A DNA stretch of 64,000 nt from an uncultured cyanobacterium (GTDB lineage Bacteria; Cyanobacteriota; Cyanobacteriia; Thermostichales; Thermostichaceae). Within the stretch, counting starts at the first letter, position 1. Each line of letters begins with the position of its first letter. This document shows, piece by piece, positions 27,423 through 37,634 of this stretch. The translations under genes and the position numbers were made by a program. The notes beneath the pieces are model-generated. The model saw only the letters and a program-made list of their open reading frames with translations. It made no database searches and was not told where the DNA came from. The DNA is taken from positions 47,506-111,505 of the forward strand of contig CALFBB010000012.1 of the NCBI GenBank assembly GCA_937944885.1. Direction: 5' to 3'.

Positions 27423-27710
27423 ATGGCTGACCCTCTTACCCCACAAGTTAGCGATCGCATTTGCAAGCACATGAATGAAGACCATGCCGATGCTGTGGCG
27501 CTCTATGCCCTGGTGTTTGGGCAGGTGAAGGGGGTTACCCAAGCGCGGATGCAGGCCATCGACCCTGAAGGTATGGATTTGCAGGTGCAAGCGGAAGGAA
27601 GAGAGCAATTGCTGCGCATCCCCTTTGATCATCCCCTTCAAGATTCAGAGGATGCTCACCACACCCTCATCGAGATGGTGAAGCAGGCCCGTGCCCAGTT
27701 GCGGAAGTAA
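27423..27710 (+). CDS. DUF2470 domain protein
   Basis: A 95-residue protein with the DUF2470 pattern: RICKHMNEDHADAVALYA near the N-terminus, then IDPEGMDLQ and IPFDHPLQDSEDAH. The domain occurs as the C-terminal part of haem-utilisation and flavin-binding split-barrel proteins. As a stand-alone protein it is common in cyanobacteria and its role is unclear. The gene sits 71 bases after the AI-2E-type permease on the same strand and is convergent with grxC. Confidence 0.85.
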   Translation: MADPLTPQVSDRICKHMNEDHADAVALYALVFGQVKGVTQARMQAIDPEGMDLQVQAEGREQLLRIPFDHPLQDSEDAHHTLIEMVKQARAQLRK

Positions 27711-27745
27711 AGGTAAGAGGTAAGAGCTCTCTCAAAAAAACTACC

Positions 27746-28006
27746 TCAGCTAGCCTGTTGTAGGAGGGGATCCAACTGACCCTGAGCCTCCAGACGGTAC
27801 AGGTCATCGCAGCCGCCAATGTGCTGGTTATTGATAAAAATCTGGGGCACAGAACGGCGACCATTGGCCCGCTTGGCCATTTCCGCCCGTGCCACTTCGT
27901 CTCCATCAATGGCATACTCTATGTACTGCACACCCTTGCGATCCAACAGTTGCTTTGCGCGAATGCAAAAAGGACAGAAGCGCCAAGTGTAGATTTCAAC
28001 AGCCAT
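27746..28006 (-). CDS. grxC: Glutaredoxin 3 type
   Basis: From the ATG at 28006 the product has 86 residues, the normal size of a monothiol/dithiol glutaredoxin. The active site is CPFC (FCPFCIRAKQLL). The glutathione-binding TVP-like motif reads RSVPQIFINN, and GGCDDLYRL closes the fold. It reduces disulphides and glutathionylated proteins in the cytoplasm. The frame is open to 28051, but the extra 15 residues are not part of the family. It lies 88 bases upstream of DUF2470 in convergent orientation and just beyond the end of polA on the same strand. Confidence 0.94.
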   Translation of the reverse strand: MAVEIYTWRFCPFCIRAKQLLDRKGVQYIEYAIDGDEVARAEMAKRANGRRSVPQIFINNQHIGGCDDLYRLEAQGQLDPLLQQAS

Positions 28007-28093
28007 AGCAGAATCCAAGAATGCTTTTACGTATCTTAACACTTTTGTCAAAGGGGTACCTTAGACTTGTCTCCGCCTAAAATTATTTGGCTT

Positions 28094-30919
28094 CTACTTG
28101 GCTTCTTTCCAATTTTGGCCGATTTGCAGCTCCACCTTGAGTGGTACAGACAAAGGTAGGGATCCCTCCATTTCTGATCGAATTAGGGGTTGCAACTCTT
28201 GCCATTCAGAGGGTTCAACCTCGAAAACCAATTCGTCATGCACCTGCAGCAGCAACCGTGACTGAAACCTCTGCAATTTTTCTTGTAGTCGCACCATAGC
28301 TACCTTAATAATATCGGAGGCCGAACCTTGAATGGGAGCATTGACAGCTGCTCGCAGCTCTGCCTGTTTGCGATAGCCCGTTAATTGAGACAGATTACGA
28401 AAGTAACGGCGGCGGCCTAAAATCGTTTCTACATAACCATGCTTTTCCACAAAGGCTTCTGTAGATCGCATATAGGCAAAAATGCCGGAATAGCGCTCAT
28501 TAAATCGTTGTAAAAACTGCTTTGCTTCTGCTAGCGAAACCCCGGCGGTACGGGCAAAGCGTTGGGCTCCCATACCGTAGATCACCCCGTAGTTAATGGT
28601 TTTGGCCAATCGCCGTTCTTCAGCAGTAATTTCTGATTTCTCTAGCAATAAACGAGCCGTGAGAATATGGACATCTTCCCCTGATTGAAAACCCTGGACC
28701 AAAGTGGGTTCCTGACTTAGGTGAGCCAGGATGCGCAGCTCAATTTGGGAATAGTCGGCAGCAGCCAATAACCACCCTTCTTGGGGAATAAATGCCTGCC
28801 GAATCCGGCGGCTAAACTCGGTGCGAATGGGGATATTTTGCAGATTAGGATTGGAGGAGCTAAGCCTGCCGGTGGCAGTAACGGTTTGGTTAAAGTCTGT
28901 GTGTACCCTGCCTGTATCTCTTCTTACTAGGGCAGGTAGGGCGTCTACATAGGTGGATTTTAACTTGGCCAGGGTGCGATATTGGAGAATGGTTGCAATG
29001 ATGGGATGATCCCCTTCTAGCTTTTCCAAAACAGCAGCATCGGTAGAGTAGCCTGTAGCCGTTTTGCGGGTTTTCCGAATATCCAGCTTAAGCTTTTCAA
29101 AGAGTAGGGATCCCAGTTGTTTAGGTGAATTCAGGTTAAAAGGTTCCCCGGCTTGCAGATGGGCAGTTCTTTCCAGGGCTTCCAATTCGGCCTGCAATTC
29201 TCGAGAAAGTTGTTGCAGAAACTCAGTATCAATGCGAATACCCACCCACTCCATTTCTTCCAAAATCAAGGCCAGTGGCATCTCAACCTGGGTAAAAAGA
29301 TCCCAAAGACGGGGATCGGTTTGTTGGAGTTTTTCAGTGAGTATGGGCACCAGCCGGTAAGCACAATAGGCATCTGCTCCGCAATAGGCTGCCACTTGCT
29401 CAATGTCAACATCGGCAATGGATCTTTTTTTCCCCACTAAGTCTTGGTAACGGGTGGTCGGTAAATTGAGATAGGTGGCCGCCAGATCCCCCAAATTGTG
29501 ACCGGCTTCCGGATCCAAAACATAGCTGGCCAACATAGGATCAAATCGGATCCCTTGCAGTCGGATCCCTTGGGCCCGCAGAACACTCAGATCGTACTTG
29601 CAATTTTGTAAACTTTTGGGCCGCTGCGGATCCTCCCAAATTGGTTGCAGAGTTGATTTAACCAGCTCCCAATTGAGGTTAGTACCCCTGCTGTGAGCAA
29701 TGGGCAAATAGGCAATATCCTGCTCCGACCAGCAACAGCCAATACCCACCAGCTCTGCATCTCGTGCCTCCAAACCGGTGGTTTCTGTATCCCAAGCTAC
29801 GATCCCTTCACAGGCGAACAACTCCTCAGCCAAAGCCGCTAACTTCTCAGGCGTATCTACAATCCGCACCGGCGGTAAGCTGCTGGTGGGAGCTGAAGCA
29901 AAATCAAACCAAAGGGCTTCATCGTTCTCTACAACTTCTTGCGAGTTTATGGAGTTATCTTCTGAGTTCTCCTCGGAGTAATCTCCTGGCTTGGGATCCC
30001 TGGAATCTACCGGGATCCCTCCCAAAGAAGCCTGAATTTTACGCACTTGGTTGATAAAACTCTGAAACTCCAGTTTTTCCAAAAGTGGGATCAACTCCTC
30101 CTGATCAAAGCCCGTCAGTCTCATGCTTTCCCAATCCACCGACAAAGGTATATCCACCTTAATTTGGGCCATAAACCGGGAATGCTGAGCTGCCTGGATC
30201 CCTTCTTGGAGATACTGCTGAACCTTGCCCTTGATTTCCGGAAGATGCTCGAAAATAGCAGAGAGGCTACCGTAGCGCTCCAACAGCTCTACTGCTCGCT
30301 TCGGGCCTATCCCTTTAACTCCAGGGATATTATCGGCAGCATCTCCGCAGAGAGCTTTGTAGTCTACCACCTGCCAGGGCCAGATCCCCAGCTTCTCTTT
30401 CACTTGCTCTGGGCCAAATTCGCTAATTCCATCCTTGTTGTTCAAGTGCAAAACCCGGATCCTTCCCTCTTTATCAATTAGCTGAAAGAGATCCTGATCC
30501 CCACTTAAAATCCGGACTCTATAGTCTTTGGCCGACACTGTGCTAAGGGTGCCCAATAGATCGTCTGCCTCGAATCCCGGAACCATCAAGATTGGAATGC
30601 GCAAGGCTGTTAACAACTGTTTGAGGTTTTCCACATCTTCGATAAATTCCGGGGGGGTTTCTGGGCGACCGGCTTTGTAGGTTTCGTCAACTTCATGGCG
30701 GAAGGTGGGTTGGCGAGTATCGAAGGCAACGGCCACGTGAGTCGGTGTCTGTTTATCCAGTACCTCTAGGAGCGATTTCAAAAAACCAAAGCTGACGCTG
30801 GTGGGGATCCCGGTCGATGTCCGTAACCCCCCCTCGCGGCTATAGGCAAAGGCGTAGAAGGAGCGGTAAGCCAGCGAGTGTCCATCCACCAGCAGCAATG
30901 TTGGAGTTGGCAAAGCCAT
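28094..30919 (-). CDS. polA: DNA polymerase I
   Basis: A full-length 941-residue enzyme. Residues about 1-290 are the 5'-3' exonuclease (LLVDGHSLAYRSFYAFA, PGVKGIGPKRAVELL). A disordered acidic linker lies around 305-340. The 3'-5' exonuclease looks intact: DTETTG at residue 377, NCKYD and YCGAD. The polymerase has motif A DYSQIELRILAH, motif B RRLAKTINYGVIYG and motif C QVHDELVFE. The motif B position that is Phe in E. coli and Taq enzymes is Tyr here (residue 777). The gene fills gaps in replication and repair. Its start overlaps nothing; the methyltransferase gene is 193 bases upstream on the same strand. Confidence 0.97.
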   Translation of the reverse strand: MALPTPTLLLVDGHSLAYRSFYAFAYSREGGLRTSTGIPTSVSFGFLKSLLEVLDKQTPTHVAVAFDTRQPTFRHEVDETYKAGRPETPPEFIEDVENLKQLLTALRIPILMVPGFEADDLLGTLSTVSAKDYRVRILSGDQDLFQLIDKEGRIRVLHLNNKDGISEFGPEQVKEKLGIWPWQVVDYKALCGDAADNIPGVKGIGPKRAVELLERYGSLSAIFEHLPEIKGKVQQYLQEGIQAAQHSRFMAQIKVDIPLSVDWESMRLTGFDQEELIPLLEKLEFQSFINQVRKIQASLGGIPVDSRDPKPGDYSEENSEDNSINSQEVVENDEALWFDFASAPTSSLPPVRIVDTPEKLAALAEELFACEGIVAWDTETTGLEARDAELVGIGCCWSEQDIAYLPIAHSRGTNLNWELVKSTLQPIWEDPQRPKSLQNCKYDLSVLRAQGIRLQGIRFDPMLASYVLDPEAGHNLGDLAATYLNLPTTRYQDLVGKKRSIADVDIEQVAAYCGADAYCAYRLVPILTEKLQQTDPRLWDLFTQVEMPLALILEEMEWVGIRIDTEFLQQLSRELQAELEALERTAHLQAGEPFNLNSPKQLGSLLFEKLKLDIRKTRKTATGYSTDAAVLEKLEGDHPIIATILQYRTLAKLKSTYVDALPALVRRDTGRVHTDFNQTVTATGRLSSSNPNLQNIPIRTEFSRRIRQAFIPQEGWLLAAADYSQIELRILAHLSQEPTLVQGFQSGEDVHILTARLLLEKSEITAEERRLAKTINYGVIYGMGAQRFARTAGVSLAEAKQFLQRFNERYSGIFAYMRSTEAFVEKHGYVETILGRRRYFRNLSQLTGYRKQAELRAAVNAPIQGSASDIIKVAMVRLQEKLQRFQSRLLLQVHDELVFEVEPSEWQELQPLIRSEMEGSLPLSVPLKVELQIGQNWKEAK

Positions 30920-31111
30920 CAGCGGAGCCCTTGAAAGGTGAATCCAGCCTATCGGATCCGACAGGATAACTTTATCTCGTCATCCATGAGCAGGTGGATC
31001 CCTTCAGGACGGGTTTAGAGGCAGGGGAAAGTTGGTCAATCGTGAGGAAGCAGCAGTGCTTGTTGGAGCGATCGCTGAGCTGAACTACCAGAGGGCAGGG
31101 CTTCCGCGACT

Positions 31112-31978
31112 CTAGCTCAGCTGCTGTCTGGGTTTGTAGCCGCTCAGCAGACCGAAGCGCACCAAGCCACTGGCATAGCCCCGCTGCATCAGACCCAAAC
31201 CCAGGGCTGCTTGTAGGGTGATCCAACCGCTGCGCAACACAGCCGGGATCCGCCGCCAATCCCAAGCAGAGGCAATCACCTCATCCCAGAAGGGGGCCAC
31301 CCGTTCCGACCAATCGGCCTGACGAATGCGGTCAAACCCCAACTGCTCAGCCAAGTGAACGTACTGCGACAGACTGATTACATAGGGCAGGCAATAGATT
31401 TGGTAGATCCTTTGCAGATGCCGCTGCTCTTGGGGGCTGAGGGATCCCTCGCGGTGACACCAGGTTACCACCATCAATTGGCCACCCGGTCGCAACACCC
31501 GGTAACACTCTGCCAGAAATTGCTGTTTGTCCGGCATGTGCTCACCACTTTCCAAAGACCACACCAGATCAAAAGTGTTGGACTCAAAGGGCATGGACAG
31601 AGCATCGGCCACCTGAAACTGGACCTGAGAGCTGAGTTCTGCTGCTGCGGCCCGCTCTTGGGCCCGTTTGGCTTGGACAGGACTGAGGGTAATGCCTGTG
31701 ACTTGTGCCCTGAATCGTTGCGCCAATACCAGGCTGCTGCCGCCAATGCCACAGCCGAGATCGAGAATAGATTCAGGTGGCTGGGGATCCCCAATTTGCC
31801 CCCACTCGATCACCTTGTCAATTAAATCTATCTGGGCCTGTCGTCGGTCTTTGGGCTTTTCTCCTGGCTCATAGTAGCCATGGTGCATGTGCTCTCCCCA
31901 GACCTGCTCCCAGAGGCCAGAGGAGGCATCGTAAAAGTGGCGAATGCGTTGGTTGAGGGTAGAGGTCGTGGGAGGCAT
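31112..31978 (-). CDS. Gamma-tocopherol methyltransferase-like SAM enzyme
   Basis: A 288-residue class I methyltransferase. The SAM-binding motif is ILDLGCGIGGSSLVLAQRF, followed by GITLSPVQAKRAQERA. WSLESGEHMPDK, the YRVLRPGGQLMVVTWCHRE stretch and FGLLSGYKPR at the end match the tocopherol methyltransferase group rather than ubiquinone-type enzymes. An HMHHGYYEP segment near the N-terminus is also typical. The probable reaction is methylation of gamma- to alpha-tocopherol, but related prenylquinone or sarcosine methyltransferases look similar. It is divergently oriented to the radical SAM gene with only nine bases between the likely starts. Confidence 0.83.
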   Translation of the reverse strand: MPPTTSTLNQRIRHFYDASSGLWEQVWGEHMHHGYYEPGEKPKDRRQAQIDLIDKVIEWGQIGDPQPPESILDLGCGIGGSSLVLAQRFRAQVTGITLSPVQAKRAQERAAAAELSSQVQFQVADALSMPFESNTFDLVWSLESGEHMPDKQQFLAECYRVLRPGGQLMVVTWCHREGSLSPQEQRHLQRIYQIYCLPYVISLSQYVHLAEQLGFDRIRQADWSERVAPFWDEVIASAWDWRRIPAVLRSGWITLQAALGLGLMQRGYASGLVRFGLLSGYKPRQQLS

Positions 31979-31987
31979 GGAGCGGTT

Positions 31988-33700
31988 GTGGGTTACCAGG
32001 GATCCGCCTCCATCCTGCCATTCTTACAGGCCAAAACCCAAAAACCAAGACTAAGCTGGGAAAGGCAAGCCCAAAAACCTAAACAGCATCCCTTGGCTCC
32101 TTCCGAGTTTGAACTGGAAAGGCTTCTGTTTACCCCTGCCCCACCGGCTGCTGATGCGGTGCCGCTGGTCTATGCCTTCCCCAATACCTATGCGGTGGGC
32201 ATTACCAGCCTGGGCTACCAGGTCATCTGGAGCATGTTGGCTGGCCGTTCCGATGTAGCGGTGGCCCGCTTATTCACGGATCTTTCTGAGCCTCTGCCCC
32301 CGCAACCGGAGCTGCTGGGTTTTTCGGTCTCTTGGGAGCTCGATTACGTCAATATCCTGGCTCTACTGGAGCAGCACGGGATCCCCCTCCAAGCTCAGGA
32401 GCGGAGCGAGTCGGATCCACTTGTTTTTGGGGGAGGGCCTGTTTTAACCGCCAACCCAGAACCCTTTGCCGACTTCTTCGATGTCATCCTGTTGGGGGAT
32501 GGGGAAGGTTTAATTGATGCTCTGATCCAGGCTTACCAAGCAGTACGCGGCGGCTCCCGTGCCCAGAAGTTACAGGCTTTAGCCCAGGTGCCGGGGATCT
32601 ATGTACCCAGCCTCTATGAGCCTTGCTACAGCGAGGTAACTGGCCCGGTAGAAAAGATCCTCCCCCGCCTAGAAGGGATCCCGGCCAAAATCCGCAAACA
32701 TACCTTTCGCGGCAACACCCTTTCGGTCTCGACAGTAGTCACCCCCAAAGCCGCTTGGGAAAACATCTACCTGCTGGAGGTCGTGCGCAGCTGCCCAGAG
32801 ATGTGCCGCTTTTGTCTGGCCAGTTACCTAACCTTGCCCTTTCGCGCTGCTGAGATAGAGGGGCATCTGATCCCGGCGGTGGAACGGGGGCTGCAGGTGA
32901 CCAACCGCATTGGCTTGCTGGGGGCCTCCGTGACCCAGCATCCCCAGTTTGAGCAGCTGCTGGACTATTTGGCGCAGGATCGCTTTGAGCAGGTGCGCCT
33001 TAGCCTGGCTTCGGTGCGGACAGGTACAGTTACCCCCCATCTGGCCCAGGTGTTGTCCCGCCGCGGCAGCAAGTCCATCACCGTGGCTATTGAAAGTGGC
33101 TCGGAGCGCCTGCGGCAAATCATCAACAAAAAGCTAACCAACCCGGAGATCCTGGCAGCAGCAGCCCATGCACAGGCGGGAGGGTTGCAAGGTATTAAGT
33201 TCTACGGCATGGTAGGGATCCCGGCAGAAACCCAAGCGGATCTAGAAGCAACGGTGGCCCTCTTCCAGGAGCTCAAACAGGTAGCCCCCCGCCTGCGCTT
33301 TACCCTCGGCTGCAGCACCTTTGTGCCCAAGGCCCACACCCCCTTTCAGTGGTACGGGGTGGATGCCAAAGCCGAGAAAAAAGTGCAGTTTTTTCAGAAA
33401 CAGCTGCGCCCCTTAGGGATTGATTTTCGCCCCGAAAGCTACAGTTGGTCGGTGATTCAGGCCCTCATCTCCCGTGGGGATCGCCGGGTGGGTAGGGTCT
33501 TGACCTTAGCCCGGCAGTTTGGTGAATCTTTAGGCAGCTACAGACGTGCCTTCAAAGAGCTCAAAGGGCAACTTCCCCCCCTGGAGTACTATGTGCACAG
33601 CAACTGGCGGCCGGGGGATCCCCTGCCTTGGGACCACATTGAAGGCCCCCTGACCCCGGAGCGACTTTTGCAGCACCAACAGGAGGCTCTACCTGCTTGA
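31988..33700 (+). CDS. B12-binding-domain radical SAM protein (TIGR03960-like)
   Basis: A radical SAM protein of about 570 residues. An N-terminal cobalamin-binding-like domain (VYAFPNTYAVGITSLGYQVI, LFGGGPVLTANPEPFADFF-type region) is followed by the Fe4S4 cluster motif CPEMCRFC (Cx3Cx2C). The SAM barrel follows (VAIESGSERLRQIINKKL). The substrate is unknown. The family start is unclear: the frame is open to an ATG at 31880, but that would overlap the methyltransferase gene by 99 bases; a GTG at 31988 fits the divergent arrangement, and strong similarity begins only near FELERLLFTP. It ends seven bases from the convergent lysS stop. Confidence 0.85.
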   Translation: MGYQGSASILPFLQAKTQKPRLSWERQAQKPKQHPLAPSEFELERLLFTPAPPAADAVPLVYAFPNTYAVGITSLGYQVIWSMLAGRSDVAVARLFTDLSEPLPPQPELLGFSVSWELDYVNILALLEQHGIPLQAQERSESDPLVFGGGPVLTANPEPFADFFDVILLGDGEGLIDALIQAYQAVRGGSRAQKLQALAQVPGIYVPSLYEPCYSEVTGPVEKILPRLEGIPAKIRKHTFRGNTLSVSTVVTPKAAWENIYLLEVVRSCPEMCRFCLASYLTLPFRAAEIEGHLIPAVERGLQVTNRIGLLGASVTQHPQFEQLLDYLAQDRFEQVRLSLASVRTGTVTPHLAQVLSRRGSKSITVAIESGSERLRQIINKKLTNPEILAAAAHAQAGGLQGIKFYGMVGIPAETQADLEATVALFQELKQVAPRLRFTLGCSTFVPKAHTPFQWYGVDAKAEKKVQFFQKQLRPLGIDFRPESYSWSVIQALISRGDRRVGRVLTLARQFGESLGSYRRAFKELKGQLPPLEYYVHSNWRPGDPLPWDHIEGPLTPERLLQHQQEALPA

Positions 33701-33707
33701 GGTTTTT

Positions 33708-35234
33708 CTACTCGGCCTCCTCAGCTTCTGGCCGCAGCAAGGGAAAGGCAATCACATCCCGAATACTAGGGGCATCACACAGCAGCATGACCAGCCGGTC
33801 AATCCCCATACCCATGCCGCCTGTGGGTGGTAAGCCGTATTCTAGAGCAGTGAGAAAGTCTTCATCCAAAAAGTGAGCCTCTTCATCCCCGGCCGCCTTC
33901 AGAGCTGCCTGCACCTCTAGCCGTTGCCGTTGATCCACCGGATCCGTCAGCTCAGAATAGGCGTTGGCGGTCTCTCGCCCAACAATAAACAGTTCAAAGC
34001 GCTCCACCAACCCCGGTTTGCTGCGGTGGGGCTTGGTTAACGGCGATACCTCGATGGGGTAATCCAAAACAAAGGTGGGCTGACGCAAACGGCTTTCACA
34101 ACAGTGCTCAAAGGCCTTCACCAGCAGCTTGCCGGGGGAATCCTGCTCAGATACATCCGGGATCCCCAACTTTCTCAGGGCAGGCAGCAGCGTAGCAGCG
34201 GATCCCTGGGTTACATCGATGGGGATCCCAGTTGCCTCTTCCACCAACTCCTGCATAGTAACCCGTCGCCAGGGGGGAGTGAGGTCAATGGTTTCCCCCT
34301 GGTAGGTCAAGTGCAGGGATCCGCGTACTGCCTGGGCCGCCTTGCAGATCAGGGTCTCCGTCAGCTCCATCATGGTGTGGTAATCGGCAAAGGCTTGGTA
34401 GACCTCCAAAGAGGTAAACTCCGGGTTGTGGCGGGTGGAAATGCCTTCATTGCGGAAAACCCGCCCAATCTCGTATACCCGTTCCAGGCCGCCCACCACC
34501 AACCGCTTCAGGTGCAACTCGGTGGCAATGCGCAAGTAGAGATCCAAATCCAGGGCATTGTGATGGGTAATGAAGGGGCGTGCCTCCGCTCCACCCGGGA
34601 TCAGCTGCAGCACAGGGGTTTCCATCTCCACAAACCCTTGACTTTCTAGGGTTTGCCGCAAGGATTGCAGGGTTTTGGCCCGGTCGATCAGGGTTTGCTT
34701 CACCTCGGGGTTGACGATCAAATCCAGGTAGCGCTGGCGGTAGCGCTTCTCCACATCCCGCAGGCCATGCCATTTGTCCGGCAAGGGCAACAGAGCCTTG
34801 GTTAGCATCTGATACTCATCCACCCATACCGACAGTTCTCCCTTTTCGGTGCGCTTCAGGCAACCCTTGGCCCCGAGCCAATCCCCGGCATCGATGAGTT
34901 TATCCAGGTTCTTGAAGGCCATCTCACCCATTCGCTCCGTTAGCCGTTTTTTCTCCAGGTAGAGCTGGATACTACCGGAGCAATCCTGCAGGGTAAAAAA
35001 GGCCAGTTTACCCATAACCCGGCGGGCCCGAATCCGCCCTGCCACCGCCACCTGCACATCCTCGCAAGCTGCACCAGGTTCGAGATCGGCGTATTCTTCT
35101 TGCAGCTCCCCGGCTAAGTGGGTTACCGCAAAAGAATAGGCATAGGGAGGGATCCCTTGCTCGCGCAGATACTGAGCTTTTTCTAGGCGGGCGGAACGCT
35201 GGGCTGTCTGGCTGCTGCTGGGTGGGGTGGACAT
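33708..35234 (-). CDS. lysS: Lysyl-tRNA synthetase, class II
   Basis: The 508-residue length is normal. The N-terminal OB-fold binds the anticodon ([20 protein letters not shown]). The three class II motifs are present: motif 1 around [14 protein letters not shown], motif 2 [18 protein letters not shown] and motif 3 [14 protein letters not shown] near the C-terminus. The enzyme charges tRNA-Lys with lysine in the cytoplasm. The start is the ATG at 35234. Its 374-base upstream region is shared with the divergent trpB gene. Confidence 0.97.
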   Translation of the reverse strand: MSTPPSSSQTAQRSARLEKAQYLREQGIPPYAYSFAVTHLAGELQEEYADLEPGAACEDVQVAVAGRIRARRVMGKLAFFTLQDCSGSIQLYLEKKRLTERMGEMAFKNLDKLIDAGDWLGAKGCLKRTEKGELSVWVDEYQMLTKALLPLPDKWHGLRDVEKRYRQRYLDLIVNPEVKQTLIDRAKTLQSLRQTLESQGFVEMETPVLQLIPGGAEARPFITHHNALDLDLYLRIATELHLKRLVVGGLERVYEIGRVFRNEGISTRHNPEFTSLEVYQAFADYHTMMELTETLICKAAQAVRGSLHLTYQGETIDLTPPWRRVTMQELVEEATGIPIDVTQGSAATLLPALRKLGIPDVSEQDSPGKLLVKAFEHCCESRLRQPTFVLDYPIEVSPLTKPHRSKPGLVERFELFIVGRETANAYSELTDPVDQRQRLEVQAALKAAGDEEAHFLDEDFLTALEYGLPPTGGMGMGIDRLVMLLCDAPSIRDVIAFPLLRPEAEEAE

Positions 35235-35608
35235 GAGAAATTGGAAAAGATGTGCTAGACAGTAACCAATCCGCGAACAAAGGGATTGGCAAGCTTCACA
35301 TTAGCAAACTGCTGACAAACCAATCACGGCAGAGCCCCAAAGCCGGGAGCCCAGACAGAGTCGGAACGGCACAAAACCCTACAGGGAGATGGGCAACCGA
35401 TCCGGCAGCCATCATGAGCAGGCCAATCCCCGACGGGCGCACTCCCGTTGGATTTTAGGCTTAGCCATTGCCCAGCCAATTTACATCACCAACGGTACCC
35501 CCTCAACCCGATCAAGAGAGTCATCACAGGTAGAATCAACAATCAGCTGTAGGGGTTTGGCTTTTCCTCCCCTAGAATAGGGAAACCTACGCCGTCCTGT
35601 TGAATTCT
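35235..35608. other. 374-base divergent intergenic region, nothing recognised
   Basis: The region between lysS and trpB must contain both promoters. I saw no convincing small gene, RNA gene, T-box-like leader or inverted repeat. Confidence 0.5.
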
Positions 35609-36862
35609 ATGCCTCAGACCCCGCTTGCACCTGCTGTTAACCTCGCTGCTTTGGAGCCCCACCTGCGCCCCGATGCCCAAGGACGGTTTGGCCCCTTTGG
35701 TGGCAGGTTTGTACCGGAAACCCTGATGAGTGCCCTGACGGAGCTGGAGCAAGCTTTTGAGCTGCACTGGAGGGATCCCGGCTTGCGGGCGGAGTTTCAT
35801 ACCCTGTTGCGGGATTTTGTCGGACGGCCTAGCCCTCTTTATTTTGCCGAGCGGCTAACGCAGTACTACGGTGGACCGCAGATTTACCTGAAGCGGGAGG
35901 ATCTCAACCACACCGGCGCCCACAAGATCAACAATGCCCTTGGTCAGGCTCTCCTGACGGTGCGCATGGGCAAAAAGCGGGTGATTGCCGAGACCGGGGC
36001 CGGTCAACATGGGGTTGCTACTGCGACGGTGTGTGCCCGCTTTGGTCTAGAGTGCGTTGTCTACATGGGTGTGCTGGATATGCAGCGGCAGGCCCCCAAT
36101 GTGCAGCGGATGCGCCTTTTGGGAGCAGAAGTGCGGGGAGTGGACGCAGGCACCTGTACCTTAAAGGATGCGCTTTCAGAGGCAATTCGGGATTGGGTGA
36201 CCAATGTGGAAACCACCCACTACGTGATCGGTACGGTAGCAGGGCCTCATCCCTATCCGATGATGGTGCGAGCGTTCCACGATGTCATCGGTCAGGAAAC
36301 TCGGCAGCAGTGCCAAGAGAGGTGGGGGGGCTTACCGGATGTGCTGCTGGCCTGTGTGGGGGGCGGCTCCAACGCCCTTGGCCTGTTCAATGAGTTTGTC
36401 CGGGATCCCTCGGTGCGCTTAATTGGCATTGAAGCAGCTGGAGAAGGGCTACACACCTCCCGCCATGCTGCTACCCTTAGCCGTGGTCGCATCGGCGTGT
36501 TGCATGGAGCCATGAGTTATTTGCTCCAGGATGAAGAGGGGCAGGTGCAAGAGGCCCATTCCATCAGTGCCGGGCTGGATTATCCGGGGGTAGGACCGGA
36601 GCACAGCTACCTCAAGGAGATTGGCCGCGCCGAATACTATGCGGTTACGGATGCAGAAGCAGTGGAGGCGCTGCTGTTGACGGCTCGTTTGGAGGGGATT
36701 ATCCCAGCACTGGAAACGGCCCATGCCTTGGCTTACCTTAAAACCTTGGCACCTCAGCTTGGCCCAGAACAGCGGCTGGTGGTCAATTGCTCTGGGCGAG
36801 GGGATAAAGATTTGAATACGGTGCTCAACTATTTACAGCAGCAGGAGCGCGGCTTAGCTTAA
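35609..36862 (+). CDS. trpB: Tryptophan synthase beta subunit
   Basis: The 417-residue product joins indole and serine to make tryptophan. The pyridoxal phosphate lysine lies in [19 protein letters not shown]. The substrate motif is [14 protein letters not shown], the phosphate-binding glycines are in [10 protein letters not shown] and the C-terminal GRGDKDLN is present. I chose the ATG at 35609 (MPQTPLAPA); a TTG at 35600 is in frame. The catalytic features belong to the standard TrpB1 type. trpA is not adjacent, which is usual in cyanobacteria. Confidence 0.97.
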   Translation: MPQTPLAPAVNLAALEPHLRPDAQGRFGPFGGRFVPETLMSALTELEQAFELHWRDPGLRAEFHTLLRDFVGRPSPLYFAERLTQYYGGPQIYLKREDLNHTGAHKINNALGQALLTVRMGKKRVIAETGAGQHGVATATVCARFGLECVVYMGVLDMQRQAPNVQRMRLLGAEVRGVDAGTCTLKDALSEAIRDWVTNVETTHYVIGTVAGPHPYPMMVRAFHDVIGQETRQQCQERWGGLPDVLLACVGGGSNALGLFNEFVRDPSVRLIGIEAAGEGLHTSRHAATLSRGRIGVLHGAMSYLLQDEEGQVQEAHSISAGLDYPGVGPEHSYLKEIGRAEYYAVTDAEAVEALLLTARLEGIIPALETAHALAYLKTLAPQLGPEQRLVVNCSGRGDKDLNTVLNYLQQQERGLA

Positions 36863-36923
36863 TAAGGTCTAGAGCCTTTGCCTGGATTCTACAACCATTT
36901 CTGTTTCTGTTCTGTGTGACCGC

Positions 36924-37634
36924 ATGAGCGGGATCCCGGCTGCCTGCAAAACCCCTTGCCCTAGGACTTGCCCTAGGATCCAACGTCTTTTGGGCGGTCT
37001 GTGTGTGGTCTTGGGGAGCCTGTTGGGGTTGGGACTACCGACCGGCTCCCCCCCTGGGAAGATCAAGGAGGCCGTTCCCCTTGCTTCCTCTTCCCCGCCC
37101 GGTTTAGAAGGGATCCCTCCATCTTTGCCCGATACCTTACCGGCACTGGCGCGGCAGGCTATAGCTTACTATTTTGCCACCGGTCAGGTGCTGCCTACCC
37201 CTGAAGGGATCCCACCCCAATGGCGGCGCTCGGCAGGGGTCTTCGTAACGGTGAGTAGGAATCGTCAGCCCCGGGGTTGCTGGGGCAGTTTGCAGCCTAG
37301 CGCCGACAACTTGGCCACGGCTACCATCCGGGCGGCGGTGGGGGCTGTCAGTCGAGATGGGCGCTACCTGCCCTTGCGGGCAACGGAGCTAGAGACAGCT
37401 TCGATTCAGGTGGCGCTGGTACGGCGGGTGGTGCCCATTGCTTCTGTGCAAGACATTGATCCCACCCGTACAGGCCTGTTTATCCGTTCTGGAACCCAAG
37501 GGGCGGTGCTGCTACCGGGGGAAGCCCTCACTTCAGAATGGCAACTGGCCACCGCCAGAAGATGGGCCGGGATCCCTGCTGGGCAACCGGTAGAGTTGTT
37601 TCGGGTAGAGGCGGAGCTGCTGCATGAGTTCTAA
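36924..37634 (+). CDS. AMMECR1-domain protein with N-terminal membrane segment
   Basis: The 236-residue product has a hydrophobic N-terminal segment (LLGGLCVVLGSLLGLGLP), likely a signal or anchor, then an AMMECR1 domain. Visible family features are GVFVTVSRNRQPRGCWGSLQ, with the RGC motif that gives the domain its signature, then AAVGAVSRDGRYLPL and GAVLLPGEA. The function of this domain is unsettled. An exported version is a cyanobacterial variant I cannot place further. The last 11 bases overlap the start of coaX, so the two genes are probably co-translated. Confidence 0.82.
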   Translation: MSGIPAACKTPCPRTCPRIQRLLGGLCVVLGSLLGLGLPTGSPPGKIKEAVPLASSSPPGLEGIPPSLPDTLPALARQAIAYYFATGQVLPTPEGIPPQWRRSAGVFVTVSRNRQPRGCWGSLQPSADNLATATIRAAVGAVSRDGRYLPLRATELETASIQVALVRRVVPIASVQDIDPTRTGLFIRSGTQGAVLLPGEALTSEWQLATARRWAGIPAGQPVELFRVEAELLHEF

